A DNA stretch of 64,000 nt from Dermacentor variabilis (lineage: Eukaryota; Arthropoda; Arachnida; Ixodida; Ixodidae), in the NCBI RefSeq assembly GCF_050947875.1, contig NC_134568.1:267226702-267290701 (forward strand), given 5' to 3'. Of the stretch, positions 10,551 through 22,248 are shown piece by piece. The notes beneath the pieces are model-generated. The model was given only the letters and a program-made list of their open reading frames with translations, did no database searches and was not told the DNA's origin. Position 1 is the stretch's first letter. Each line of letters opens with the position of its first letter. The translations under genes were made by a program, and so were the position numbers.

Positions 10551-12448
10551 TAGACGGCGAGCTCTCCTGCACAACGATGTGTGCGTAGTGCCCGCGTGGG
10601 CACTTCTTGCCTTCTGTACGGGGAATGATACAAGTAAACAATACAAGAACGATACAACGATGCGATTCACTAGAAAGGGGGGATACGCCTTCGAAGGTGC
10701 AGGCTGCAGACGCTTCGCGGAGTCGACACATAGACAGGCAGGCACTCACGTTGACAGCTTGCATTGCTTGACTGCCCTGACGATTTCGCACCTTTGAAGG
10801 CGCTTTACCTCAGGTAACAGAATGTGTGGCATGCCTAAGCTTTAGCTCGGGAGCCCTCATCGCTTCATTGTAAAAGCAATTATATAGACATTCCTGGCAC
10901 ACTTCCGTCGTCACTGTCGCCATGGTATTCCGTATAAAGTCCAAGTTCCATAACCGTGTGGCCGCTAGCTGCATGATATAGGTGCGAGTGAGAGCGTGCG
11001 AGGATGAGCCGAAGATGGTGACTCGATCTCGCTCGTTCAAGTGTGGAAGGCGGGGAGCAAGCGCCGTCTTCCATCGTGCGCGAGGCACCGGGAGAGGGGT
11101 GCCGTGCCATACGCCGGCGTCTGCGTATGGCACGGCTTAGCGTGGTCGCGCCGACTCCATTGTGAAAGCGGCAGGCGATCGGTATATAATCTAGGTTGAT
11201 GGTTTCTTGCGTGGTGCTTGCCCTGCTTAGTACGCGATGAAGTGAGAGACAGCACTAGAGTCAATTCGCTCGCTGCACATGCCGCTCTTCGTGAAGCCAA
11301 CATTTTAACAGCGAGTGTCCGCGGTCATCGAGTGAGATGTGTTCAAGTTTCCCTGTGCGCGCATAAAACCACGCTTGTGAATTTAGTCAAAATGCGAATG
11401 TTTAGAAGTTTGCGGCCGATAAAAGTACTATCCTCCCTTCGTATAGCAGTCTAATATATTGCTATCGCAAGCGATGCTTCGGCTCGTGCGAATCTCCAGA
11501 TTTTTTTTATTACTCGGCAACGACAACATTAATTTCGATGCCGGTTGTTGCATTTCGAAGAGAAAGGCAATATCAAGTGCAGCAATCACATTTCTTGCTC
11601 CGCCAGTGTTCTTATATTAATGTTCGATATTTTAAATATACAACAAAGCCAAAGGACATGTTTACAACTCCGTAATTAGACAACGAAAAACAATCTTACT
11701 AATCCCTAAACGAACACTAATAAAACGCCAAGAGCAGATAAACGTCATCTATGACACTTTTTTCTGAAACAGACCGCTATGTTTTTTTATGACTCTCGCA
11801 AGACACGTGTAAACATTGTAGCAATTTTACGTAGACGATGATTTTATATATACCGTTTTCCCGCTTCATCTTCTCTAAGAGATTCACTTGATAGAAATTT
11901 GTGGTCTGTTTTTGCTGGCTAATTATAAATGTGCAAAATTTGGCTGTGTATATTTTTTGGACTTACCCGTTCTTATCAGTCATAATTAGAAATATTTACA
12001 GCCATAATTTGATATTGTGCTTCCCGCACTAGATAGCCTGTAAGTTTATCTAATAAATGCAACAAATTTTGCCCAAATCTGAACAGCGGCAGTCTTATAA
12101 AAGTATTTCAGCGTTTTACTTGTCTTTCAATACGGAAATCCGAATAGTCGCCATTGTCTCGTCCCCCCCCCCCCCGTTATTATTATTTTTTTTTTTTTTT
12201 TTACTGGCTGCGAGTTTTACACTCTTATTTCACCGAATTTCACTCACCACTAGAGCTCACGCGTGGGCCAACATAGAGCTTATAAGCAAAGCACCATGAC
12301 TCCCTAAAAAAGGTTTAGAGATAGAAGAGAGGAAAAAGAAGAACGACGCGGATGCCACGCGCTCGCGCTGGCACGCGAGGCCCACGCGACAAAGGAGAAT
12401 CTGCCTCGCACTTTCGAACACGGAGCTAATCGTGGCGGACGCACTTAG
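10551..12448. other. Non-coding sequence upstream of exon 2
   Basis: Homologous to B 27344-29177 plus 30395-30456. It contains a 14-bp perfect hairpin at 11101-11136 and a poly-C/poly-T run at 12165-12202. No gene recognised. Confidence 0.4.
11101..11136. repeat. 14-bp perfect inverted repeat, unit A
   Basis: GCCGTGCCATACGC, an 8-base loop, then its exact complement. Also exact at 27899-27934 in unit B. Confidence 0.85.
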
Positions 12449-12910
12449 AACCGTCGCAGAAAGGAACGGCATCGTCCTGCTTCCTGTCATGGGGATCGCT
12501 GTACCTAGCGGCATCGAAATTCACTGTCTCCTCCAAGGCTGCTTGTCAACCATCTCGGAAGAGACGCCATCCCGCAAGACGCCTTCCTCGATTTCACTCG
12601 CCGCCCTTCCATGTGGGGCCAAGGATGACGTGTCCTACGTGTTCAGTACCTTGGCCATCGAGCACCTCCTACCAGACAATCGGGACCTTGTGCTCAAGGC
12701 ATGGTACAATGTCGACCAACGCACTTGCGGCAGCCACGCAGGACATCCAAGGAGGCTGTTCCCGAGGGCCGAGTTGTACCCGCTCGTCAGTATGGGCGTC
12801 AAGGACACCGTGCCCCTGTGTAACACCAAGCAAGTGCCATGGGCCGCGCAAGGAGCCTGGCACCAGACGGTGGAAGCCTCGAGGTTCACCGTGCGCCTTC
12901 TGATACAGAG
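12449..12910 (+). CDS. Candidate internal exon of the unrecognised gene, unit A
   Basis: An open exon of 462 bases. It starts after GCACTTAG (weak pyrimidine tract) in phase 2 and ends at a donor, CAGAG|GTAACG, again phase 2, so it is symmetric and fits the exon 1 donor at 987. It encodes about 153 residues: TVAERNGIVLLPVMGIAVPS near the start, RRLFPRAELYPLVSMGVKD near residue 115, and RFTVRLL at the end. The LYPLVSMG stretch faintly recalls the LYPxVGM signature late in SPRY domains, but the remaining SPRY motifs are not evident, so I do not claim it. The unit B copy differs by many codons and a 6-base in-frame indel yet stays open, which supports coding. Its exact 5' boundary is uncertain. 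No terminal exon is seen in the window. Confidence 0.5.
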
Positions 12911-13053
12911 GTAACGGTCAATTCGGTGTTTTCTCTATCATGTGTCACGACCACTGCGAACATACTCAGCGAACAGAGGAATTTTATTTTATTTCTGTAA
13001 TGTTGTGAAAATCGCACTGACGGGTTGTTTTGCTTCGCAAACAAAAGAAAGAC

Positions 13054-13080
13054 AGCGTGTAACTCGTTGAGTTACACGCT
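13054..13080. repeat. 12-bp hairpin downstream of exon 2, unit A
   Basis: AGCGTGTAACTC, loop GTT, then the exact complement. Unit B (31056-31082) has two substitutions, each compatible with G·U pairing. Confidence 0.7.
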
Positions 13081-13581
13081 TACGCCTCAAATCAACATGT
13101 GGGCTCCGACAGTCGGTTGTATTCTGCTATATGCCATAAGTACAAAAAATTTCATCGCTTAATTTTCACATCTCAAGGCCAAGCAAAGAGTTACGATTGA
13201 ACGCCTTGAATGGACTTGTGCGAATTAGGCGATGTCTCGTATCGGCACTAGTCTGGCAGAAGGAAGATAAAGCCCGCCGAAAGCGCAATTATTGCTATTC
13301 TTGTACAAAAAGTCTAGAGAAGGAGAGACGAACACGACTTGCTCCAAGCAGAACCGTCCGCAAATTGGGAGGTTTGTGTCTTCTAGGCGTGAATATAGCG
13401 CCTATCATTTTTATTTATCCATTCGTTGCTTGGTAGCTTTGGTTCCCCAACTAAATTCAACTCTCCTCACAGCTAGACCACGTCATTTCGTTGGATAGCA
13501 TTGTTTGAGGATGGCTTAGTCTATGATTCAGTGTTATTGGTATAAAAAAGATGGGCTAAGAACATAGAATAGCTGCATACG

Positions 13582-13582
<1 letters not shown>
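13081..13582. other. Non-coding, no gene seen
   Basis: Conserved with B 31083-31614. Nothing recognised. Confidence 0.4.

Positions 13583-13659
<77 letters not shown>
13583..13659. repeat. (AAT)n microsatellite near the A/B joint
   Basis: Pure AAT repeat. The same locus is at 31616-31703 at the right end of unit B. Confidence 0.95.
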
Positions 13660-14566
13660 TGATAAGCTGACGAGAATGTTTTAATCATCTTCGGAAGAAG
13701 ACGATGTTCCGGGCTTCGCGCGCTGGCTACCATCTTGTCAGCTGATATAATTATCGTAAATATACTGTAAATACACGTCTGACTATTTTATTCGCGTAAC
13801 AATAATAATAACAATAATAATATCAACGAGACCAATAGCAACATCTCTCGGTACGTGATAATTTGGCGCTCCTATGTATACACGATGCCACTCTCTGCTA
13901 CCATACAAATTGCATAAGAATCAAATAGCAAATTAATAATTAAATAGCATGCATTCAGACACTTTCTTGTCCCAAAGGGCACCTTTCCGATACCACATTG
14001 TGTCACATAGACAACAGCGGGGTATCAAAGGATGAAGTTCCGGTTTTTGCTCCTTTATGAAAATTGTAACCTAGAATACCGCTGCTAGAGGACTTTTCGG
14101 TCGCGGCTAATCATTAAGCTTGAAATACAACGGAACATAGCAATTGTTCAAACACACAGAATAATTTTTTGGCAATCTATAGAACCATTTCAGTGTGGGG
14201 AGGATGAGTCAGAATAAATTACGTTATATCCTAACACATGGCAGTTGGACTTCCAAAACCAACATAACTACGTATATTTGGCGCCAATCGTCATTTCGTA
14301 GCATATATGCATGGTAAAAAAGCCCAATTGAGCAGCCAGAATCTATTTTCCTGCTTCCCGGATGGATGATGCCATCGTTAGTGTTTCGATACTGAAGGCA
14401 CTGTTTGCTTCGAATGAAGCAGAACGCGTTTCGTGAGACGAGCTGCAGCGTTCGTCGGAGCCTTGCTTGTCGAATGTGCATTTCAACAGCACTGTTCATT
14501 GTCTTCATGTATTGTCAACGCAGTGCGCGAGATCCAAGTGCGCGTGGATCGGAGGCGGCCGCGACC

Positions 14567-14766
14567 AGGAGTGGCCGGTTCGTCGAGTGCGACCACGTGG
14601 CATCTGCCGAGTGCAGCCTCGACGTCTCGGGCTGCAGGCTACGCATCCACCCGCGTGACACGCTGCCGTGCGCGTTGACGATGCTCAACGCCATCAAGGC
14701 TGACAGCAACGGCGACACGTACGGCGTGGCTGTACCAAGCAGCCGCATTTGGAGGCTACACGCGAG
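14567..14766 (+). pseudogene. Exon 1 copy with lost start codon, unit B
   Basis: Same 200-base exon as 788-987, with the same donor GCGAG|GTAAGCC. The initiator ATG is AGG here (CGCGACCAGGA), while the frame remains open and differs by only a few residues (Gly to Asp and Lys to Asn in the AIKADSNGDTYG stretch). Either this copy has lost its start or the exon is internal and the Kozak ATG in A and C is not the real start. An upstream ORF continues to about 14405. Confidence 0.45.
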
Positions 14767-15524
14767 GTAAGCCAAGCACCAGTCACACTAAAACGCTGCA
14801 GTCAAAGTGCGGCCCCTTTTATTACCGTTCCATTTACGCCATCTTATCTCGTAAGAGACACCGTGATTGTAGGTCACATATATGCGCGTGTAAGCCAAGG
14901 TGTCACGACGAACTACTGCCTAGGCCGATTTGAGGTAATCATCTAGCGTAATAGTTCAATGTCAAATCATCGTTCAGCGAAGGGATTGTAGCGCTTTCTT
15001 CAAATACCGATGTCCGTACTTGTAGAAGAGCATGTAGAGTGTTCATTTGTACCCAGTTCTGGGCTATTTGGCTTTACAGTCAAAGCTGTTATGAGATAGA
15101 GAGAATATGCAAAAATATACGGGCTGTGAACAGCAAATTTTTAGTTCGCATAATCCGTGTTTTCTTTCAGTCACATATAATTTGAAATCTTAGAAAAAAA
15201 AGACACGAGGTAAAAAGCTGCACCAAGTCTACAACTTTGTAGCTGAGTAATAAATAAACGATATATTTCTAAAATCTGCATGTGTTGACTCATAAAGCGG
15301 ACAGTATACCGTTGGTAACTTAACGTGAATTCGTAGACGAAGAGGAAAGCTAGAGGCTGCGGGCTTCTTTACTGTTTCCCTTCTCTATGGACACCTGAAC
15401 CATATACATTTACCATGAAATACACCACCTACCGATATCACAGGAGTAATGGAAAAGATAAAGTTCGTACGAAAGTACCTGTTATAGATAAAAGCGTGCA
15501 GGATGAGAAATAGCTACGATACAC

Positions 15525-15764
15525 CCGCCGTGATTGCTTAGTGGCAGCGGTGTTAGGCCGTTAAGCATGAGGTTGCGGGATCCAATCGCGGCCGGCACGG
15601 CGGCTGCATTCCACAGGGGCGAAATATCCGAAAACGCTCGTGTACTTAGATTTAGGCGCTCGTTAAAGAAACCCAGGTGGTCCAAATTTCCGGAGTACTG
15701 CACTGCGGCGTGCCTCATGATCAGATGGTTGTTTTGGCGCGTAAAACACCGTAATTTATTTGTT
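15525..15764 (+). mobile_element. tRNA-derived tick SINE (Ruka-like), unit B
   Basis: Orthologue of 1746-1985 in the same position and orientation, with scattered substitutions. Confidence 0.75.
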
Positions 15765-16959
15765 TTAGAAATGCCATAAACATACAACTGGTGTGTAAAT
15801 ATTTAGAAAAGAAAACAAACAACTGCGCCAACTTAACAATGAAGCGATAGAGCAAATGTGTTGCGGCGCGTTGTCGATCCGCCGTGGTTATAATACGCGG
15901 AAGCGCAAGGTTGCTGTGGTCACTTTTGCCTCCCAGTCTCTAGTCTTCCGTGAGACTAGTCGCTAGACCATATGGTTGTCAAATATGGTCTTACAGAAAA
16001 GGTATCGCCTGGTGGAAGCTACGAGTCACTGTCAGTGTGTCCTCAAAGGAGCGAAAGAAAGGCAAAGTTGTTATCCACCCGACTGTAGAACGAAGCGATA
16101 ACGGAAACCCATAAGGGTCTCTCAGCCTAGCCGATGTGTCTTGGCTCACATTGCCTTCGAGATGTCAACAGCCACATGCGCAGCGTATCCTGTGGCCGCA
16201 TTGAAAACAGTAGAAAGTGGAAGAAAACGCGCCCCCCAGGAGGACGCGACACAGAGTTATTTGGTTCTCTTAGCAGGTATACTGAATACTGAGCAACTGA
16301 TTTTCCCGTTCATTAGTTTTGAAAAAAATACAAAAACTATGCTCAGTAGCTAGTTTCTCGTGCAGATATATACATCTGGATGCCGATGGAAAACTGAGCC
16401 CTCACTTAAACTCCGTACCTCCCGAAGCGTCGAGGTCGCTTCGAAACTAAAGTATTCAAGACCAAATGACACTGTATGTCTCGTCTAATGTCCAGCCGCA
16501 ACGAAGCTTAAACTCGGCTAGGTTGATTCTAAATGAGTAGCACCAGGCTATGATAGTAGTCTTGGCAAAGATTGGCTCGTATTTGCCTGCGTTTTTTTTT
16601 TTTATCATAGAGCACGAAAGTACCATTTAAGGAGACGCCGTAAGTCCCAAACCCTCAGATCCCTCAGATTTTCGCAGAGCAAAGCGAGTTGGTTCTCAGT
16701 GTTTTCGGGTGTGCTCTATTTTCTATTTACAAACAGGCCTACATGGCCTATTTACAAACAGGCCATGGATGATAGCTATTTTGAAGTACATTCGATTAAC
16801 TGCGCAGAACACATCATTAGCAGCTTCACACAAGATCAAACGATCGAAAAGTTGTTTTCGGAGATACAGTGCGTTCACCTGCTGTAAAAAGATTTTTTTT
16901 TTTAATTATCCGATTAGGTAAGCGAACATTGACTCTCCCCCTGGCTCAGTCACAAACAA

Positions 16960-17430
16960 TTCGCATCTTTTCCCTCCTTCCATCAGGTTGTCCACGAACA
17001 GAGTAGACGGCAGTACGGCAATCCCGACAGGAGTCGCCCGTCGTCGCCGCACGTGTGGCTGCCGTCTGCACGGCTGCACTTTGTCACCACTGCAGCGACA
17101 CAACAGCGCCAAGCTCTGCAGGCGGCGTTACCGTCCCCTCAGCTCGCTTATCCAAGCTGAGCGGCTGACCGTGCGTTCTCTGCTGACCACGTGACCGGCG
17201 ACTTCGAAGCGGACTCGGTTCGCTGCCACGATGGCCACACTAGACGTTTGGGGGCGCACTGTCGGCTCCACTAGGATCAGATAAGAGTCGCCTTGCGCAA
17301 TGTTGGACGAGGACGCTTCCAGCAGACGCTGCGAGCTAGTCGCCGTGTCGCTATGCCGCGACGATAGTGTTACGAAACTGTGGCGCCGCTTGCCGGGAGT
17401 TGGTGCACTTTTCATTCGTAACTTTTACCA
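16960..17430. other. GC-rich conserved block, unit B
   Basis: Homologue of 3170-3640. The acceptor-like CTTCCATCAG is kept (16987), but an indel near 17070 changes the + frame relative to A. On the minus strand the ORF is shortened at its C-terminal end. Confidence 0.3.
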
Positions 17431-17970
17431 TTTTTTTCAGTATATTTGTGTGAAATTAGTATTACTATATGTGTTTATAATACAGTGTTTTGCGATCGAA
17501 ATATGTTGCTATGTTAAATCCTTGAGCATGCGTTTGGGGGCGGTGGTAACGGGCGAAATTGAATGAGCCCCGCACTGTAATTCTGTTTTTTTTTTTTTAT
17601 AACAATACCGTTCAAAAGCTACGAGGCCATCTCGACAATCCTGCCTCGCGACAATGTGGCCAGACGAGTCAAATGGTTCTGTTTGTGTGCGTGACTGTAA
17701 TACCCTGCAATGGAATGTAATCGACGGATGCACAGGGGTCGCTGGAATTGCACGCCGCGCTGCTCGAAAGGCAGTCCTTCTAACGCTGCGCGGATTCAGC
17801 CTTCTTTTTTAAGGATTGCTTGGGGGATAGCCGTAAAATATTAACACGCAGTCAGATACGCAGAAATGTGTCCGGATGGCTCAGACCTAAGAGGGACCTG
17901 CGGACTGTACGTTCGGACGGGGTAATGGTTGGGAAGATGAAGTAGAAGCCCGAGAACATGATTACTCAGC

Positions 17971-17971
<1 letters not shown>

Positions 17972-18041
<70 letters not shown>
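17972..18041. repeat. (TTA)n microsatellite, unit B
   Basis: Orthologue of 4176-4260, slightly shorter. Confidence 0.95.
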
Positions 18042-19214
18042 GCAAGTTCCACCCCTCCTCAAGTGTTCCTTTAACTCTGGTAGCTCAGAAACGCACTATC
18101 CTTTCCGACAACAACACAAAGCGCAGCGTGAACATTTCCCTCGGCTTGTAGCACTATGTTGAAAACTATAGTGGTCGTTCGTAGATGTGACAGCTGATGT
18201 TGATTTAATTGCTTTACGAAGATCATGAAAGTTTATTTGTTCATATTCGTACCTACAAAATGGCTAAAGATTCCTCACTGGTCTTGTAAAGTATTATACA
18301 CGAAAACAAATCTGAAAAACCGCGCACACAGAAAAGCTGGGCCAACGGGCCTAGATATGTAGAAACTAAAAAATTTAGGCGCTGTCATTACCTTTGCAAT
18401 TTGATTGTAACAATGATCACTTCTTCCACGCTGAACGTGTTGAAGATAGCACGAGAGGTAAATCAACATATTTCAGGACCTACGTGCGTTCTCACTGTTG
18501 TAAAAAGAGCAACCAAGGTGTATGTATTGATGACGAAAACGGCGATGTCTCGAACACTGCTGATGCCTTTGCGAAACCTTTAGGTTCTGTATTTCGCCTA
18601 AATATCCTTCTACATCCAAGTAACGTTGATTCTCACTCTGGTACCGTGTGTCCGTGTGTAAGGGATGTTATCTGCAAGTAACATATTTCTGCTCGACACA
18701 CGATAATACTTTCGCTAGAAGTCACTACATTTGGTAACGGTTAAATACTCTGCGAACAACATATTTTTAAGGAGCGTTTGGGTCAACCCTAATTAAAATG
18801 TATTTGACAATACTCGCCCTGTAGTGGTGAGAAGGAACGAGATCTTGCGGTATATACAGCGTATCCACTTAGAGCACAGACGATTATGGCAAGGAAAGCT
18901 GAACACACGCACCTAGCATTTTCCGGCGTGCTTTCCCCGATTGTTGGGAACACAACACTTCTTAGGCATGCCGATGGTAATATAAAGCCAATAATAATTG
19001 GCAGTGACGCGATTTTGAGCAGCACGAGAAATTGTAGACAACTTTATCGAACAAGCGAATTGGCTCATCTAATGCACAAAAGCTACTGGACGCACTATTT
19101 GACGAGCCATGACAATAGATACACGATTGCGATGGCAAGCAAGCAATGTTCCCGTGCCAGGGCGCACCGTTTGACAAGCCTGACGGCCAAGGTGAGGTGC
19201 GTTTTTTGGAACGG

Positions 19215-19283
19215 AGCCGGGTGCGCGACGAGTTCGCGTCCTCGCCGGACCTACAATAAAGTTTATTCACTCACTCACTCACT
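19215..19283 (+). mobile_element. Very short LINE 3' end, unit B
   Basis: Orthologue of 5427-5494 with the same flanks, hence inserted before A and B separated. Confidence 0.75.
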
Positions 19284-19417
19284 CCAGTTGATGACATAGG
19301 CTCGCAGACATCAGGCAGTGCTTCGACGTTAACTGCTTCCAGGTGGTATTGGTAGAATTGACGCAGTCCACGAAATGAGTGAATGACAGCGTTGCCACTC
19401 TTCGCTCGCGGTACCCA

Positions 19418-19566
<149 letters not shown>

Positions 19567-19606
19567 GGGAGGGCGGGAGAGGGAGAAGGCGAAGTCAGAG
19601 GGCGAG

Positions 19607-21548
19607 TGAGTGAGTGAGTGAGTGAGTGAATAAACTTTATTGTAGGTCCGGCGAGGACGCGAACTCGTCGCGCACCCGGCTAGTCCCACGTCGGGACCGG
19701 CACGTCTAGCCCACCGGCCCGGTCGCGGGCACGCTGGACGGCCAGGATTTGCTTTTCTAGAGCGGGGCTACGCAAAAGCGAGTCCCACTCATCCTTGATG
19801 AACTTGGGGTATGTCGACCCGCACTCCCAGAGCATGTGCGCTAGAGTGGAGGACTGCCCGCAGGAGGGGCAGGCGTCGTCGCGATACACGTCCGGGTAAG
19901 CCTCGCGGAAAACGGACAGACACGGATACGTGCTGGTCTGCAGAAGCCTAAGCGAAACGGCTTGCGCCCTATTCAACTTGGGGTGAGGGGGTGGAAAGAC
20001 CCTTCTAGACATGTAGAAGACATGCAGCGTCCCTGTGGCCGTAGGGAGGAGGGGAGTCGGTCCATCTTGCAGAGGAAGCGCGGTCGGTGAGATCACGCGC
20101 AGCCTCGTGAGCAGACTCATTGAGGTTCGGGGCAGCACCCTCGACCGACCCTACGTGAGCTGGAAACCAGTGGATTGAATGATGCGTGAGAGCATCTCGA
20201 CTCGAGCTGCTAAGAAGACGAGCAGCTTGCTTGGCGATGCAACCCTTCTGAAAAGCCCTAACTGCTGTTTTGGAATCGCTATATATCTCGGATCCACGAC
20301 CGTCTAGCAGGGCGAGGGCGATGGCGGCTTGTTCGGCGACACCGGGGTCTGAAGTGCGAATGGAGGCGCAGTTGGAAATCTTGCCGCTGGAGTCGACCAC
20401 AACGATGGCAAAGGTCTTCCCATCGCTGTACTCCGCGGCGTCGACGAAGCCTGCTCTAATGTCTCGTTGCTTGATCTGTTTGAGGATGGCTGCTGCTCTG
20501 GCCTTGCGTCTGTCCTCGTTATGGACGGGATGGACGTTTCGGGGCACAGGCGCCACTTCGAACTTGTCTCGAATGCACCTGGGGATCGGGGTACTGACCA
20601 TCGGGAATCCCGCAGGTTGGTAACCCAGCTCTTCGAGGATGTGTCTACCTGCCGCTGTGGTGCATAAGCGAGTGAGTTGCGCGCGTTCTTGGGCTTCGGC
20701 AATCTCCTCGGCAGTGTTATGCACCCCCAGCCTAAGGAGATCCTCGGTATGGGTCCTGATGGGTAGCCCGAGAGCCCTCTTGACCACTTTGCGGATGAGA
20801 GCGTTGAGTTTGTCTCGCTCCGCTCTGAGCCAGTTATGCATAGAAATTGTGTACGTAAAGTGACATAGTACGAATGCATTGATAAGCCTGAGGAGATTGT
20901 TTTCTTTCATTCCTCGGTGCCGGTTTGCTATTCTGCGAACGAGGCGGAAAGCGTTGTCCGTCTTTGCGATGATCTTGCGGAGAGCCGTTCCGTTCCCGCC
21001 GTTGAATTCGACAAACATGCCCAGGACCCGAATAACGTCAACCCTGGGTATCACCCCCCCGTCACAAGTGCGAAGACTGATGCTGCTTTCGGAGACTGGC
21101 TTCCAATCTTTGGGTCTGCCTCCCTTTTCTTTTCTGTAAAGCAGAAGCTCCGACTTGGCGGGGGAGCATCGAAGTCCGGTGGGGCGGAGATACTCCTCGA
21201 TCACGTCTATCGCCTCCTGCATGGATTCTTCGACTCTGCCCTCGCATCCGCTGGAGCACCATAAGGTGATGTCGTCGGCGTATATGGTGTGCTTGACGCC
21301 CTCTACGCGTGCCAACCTCTCGGAAAGACCAATCATACAGATGTTGAACAGGGTGGGTGAGATGACGGCGCCCTGAGGAGTGCCCCGCCCTCCGAGGGGC
21401 ACATCGTTGGAGCGGAAGTCCCCAATGCGAAGCTTGGCCTTCCTGTCCGTTAGGAAAGAGCTGACGTAGCTATGGAATCTGGAGCCGAGACCCAGATCTC
21501 AAATGGTCTTTACGATGAAGCTATGGAGCACGTTGTCGAAAGCTTTCT
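19607..21548 (-). mobile_element. I-type LINE, 5'-truncated (unit B)
   Basis: A minus-strand non-LTR retrotransposon. From 21548 leftwards: RT finger/palm remnant AFDNVLHSF, then one in-frame stop, then a 465-codon ORF (20005-21402) with RGTPQGAVISPTLFNICMIG, catalytic YADD (TIYADDITLW), thumb IRVLGMFVEF, and a C-terminal RNase H (FVDAAEYSDG, EQAAIALALL, YSDSKTAVRAF, HWFPAHVGS). After a frameshift near 20060 comes the terminal zinc knuckle CPSCGQSSTLAHMLWEC and the end VPVPTWD. The 3' UTR has AATAAA and a (TCAC)n tail. The RNase H after RT indicates the I group. The N-terminal ORF, endonuclease and most RT fingers are missing. The stop and frameshift make it inactive. Confidence 0.9.
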
Positions 21549-21579
21549 CGAGGAAGCGCTACTACTATGCACACGACAG
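21549..21579. repeat. Right target-site duplication of the I-type LINE
   Basis: 31 bases identical to 5717-5747, directly right of the truncated LINE 5' end. Unit C shows a single similar copy at the empty site (41200-41240). Confidence 0.75.
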
Positions 21580-22248
21580 CAGTTGCGGGAAAAACTGCCA
21601 AGTTTAGGTTCAAGGTCCGGTATACCGTTTCACCTTTTTCTGAAAAATAAACATCATGCAAATATGTCAAGCGGACAAATGATACACGGCGTGCTGACGC
21701 AAAGCCGTAATAAGGTACTGTGGCGTAAGGGCGAAACTGCGGAAGCGGTCGCACGTGAAATCAATACTTCTGTGCCCGCCTCCGCAGCTGTACGCCTATG
21801 GCATTGCGCAACGAGAGAACGAGGTCATGCACTTACCGTATTTCCACGAATTCAACGCAAGTATTCCTGGGTTTTTTTTTTTTTTCTAAACGCGCCTCGC
21901 GTTTGGGTATATTTGGTATATTCGTCTTCAACGCGATCACATATTACACGTTCTTTTTTTTTTCCTCTTGCACTGCTGTCAGATACAGCATTGCATTTGA
22001 ACATTAATATCCTAGCTATTTCAAAGGATGCAAGTTAATGTGAGTAAAAAAAAAGCTGAGGAGGGCAAAAATATAGCTATTAATCATTCTTATGGTCCAA
22101 CTTAATTGGACGGGTAGATTTTTCAGAAACCAAGTGCAGCAGCAAAAAAAGAAAAAAAGAAGAAAAGGAAAATCTTCATTAACACGTAGTCTTGGAGTTA
22201 CAACACTCAAATGGTGCATAACCTGCAGTTAATGGGGACAAAAAATAC
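21580..22248. other. Non-genic, no gene seen
   Basis: Continues the homology with C (to 41443) and then is unique because A is deleted here. It contains poly-T and poly-A runs. Nothing recognised. Confidence 0.4.

Larger units (their letters stand above)
1..13800. repeat. Tandem segmental duplication, unit A
   Basis: The first of three head-to-tail copies of one genomic segment. Sequence after the opening AAT-rich tract realigns almost base for base with unit B from 13801 and unit C from 31841, including the same order of exon 1, SINE, (TTA)n tract and (AT)n tract. A is shorter than B (about 13.8 kb against 18.0 kb), mainly because about 2.9 kb between two LINEs is deleted at 6086 and because B has gained an integrase fragment. 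The unit starts in or before the first bases of the window, so its left edge is not seen. The order of events between copies is inferred from shared and private insertions. Confidence 0.9.

Noticed and set aside
12300..12448. Extending exon 2 upstream in the same frame
   Set aside because: A 5-base indel between A and B just upstream would shift the frame, so the conserved coding part begins at or after the TTAG acceptor.
12780..12860. Calling exon 2 a SPRY/B30.2 domain
   Set aside because: Only the LYPLVSMG/LYPLVGMG stretch is reminiscent; other SPRY landmarks are not visible.
17841..18062. Poly-Asn ORF (also 39539-39820)
   Set aside because: Translation of (TTA)n arrays.
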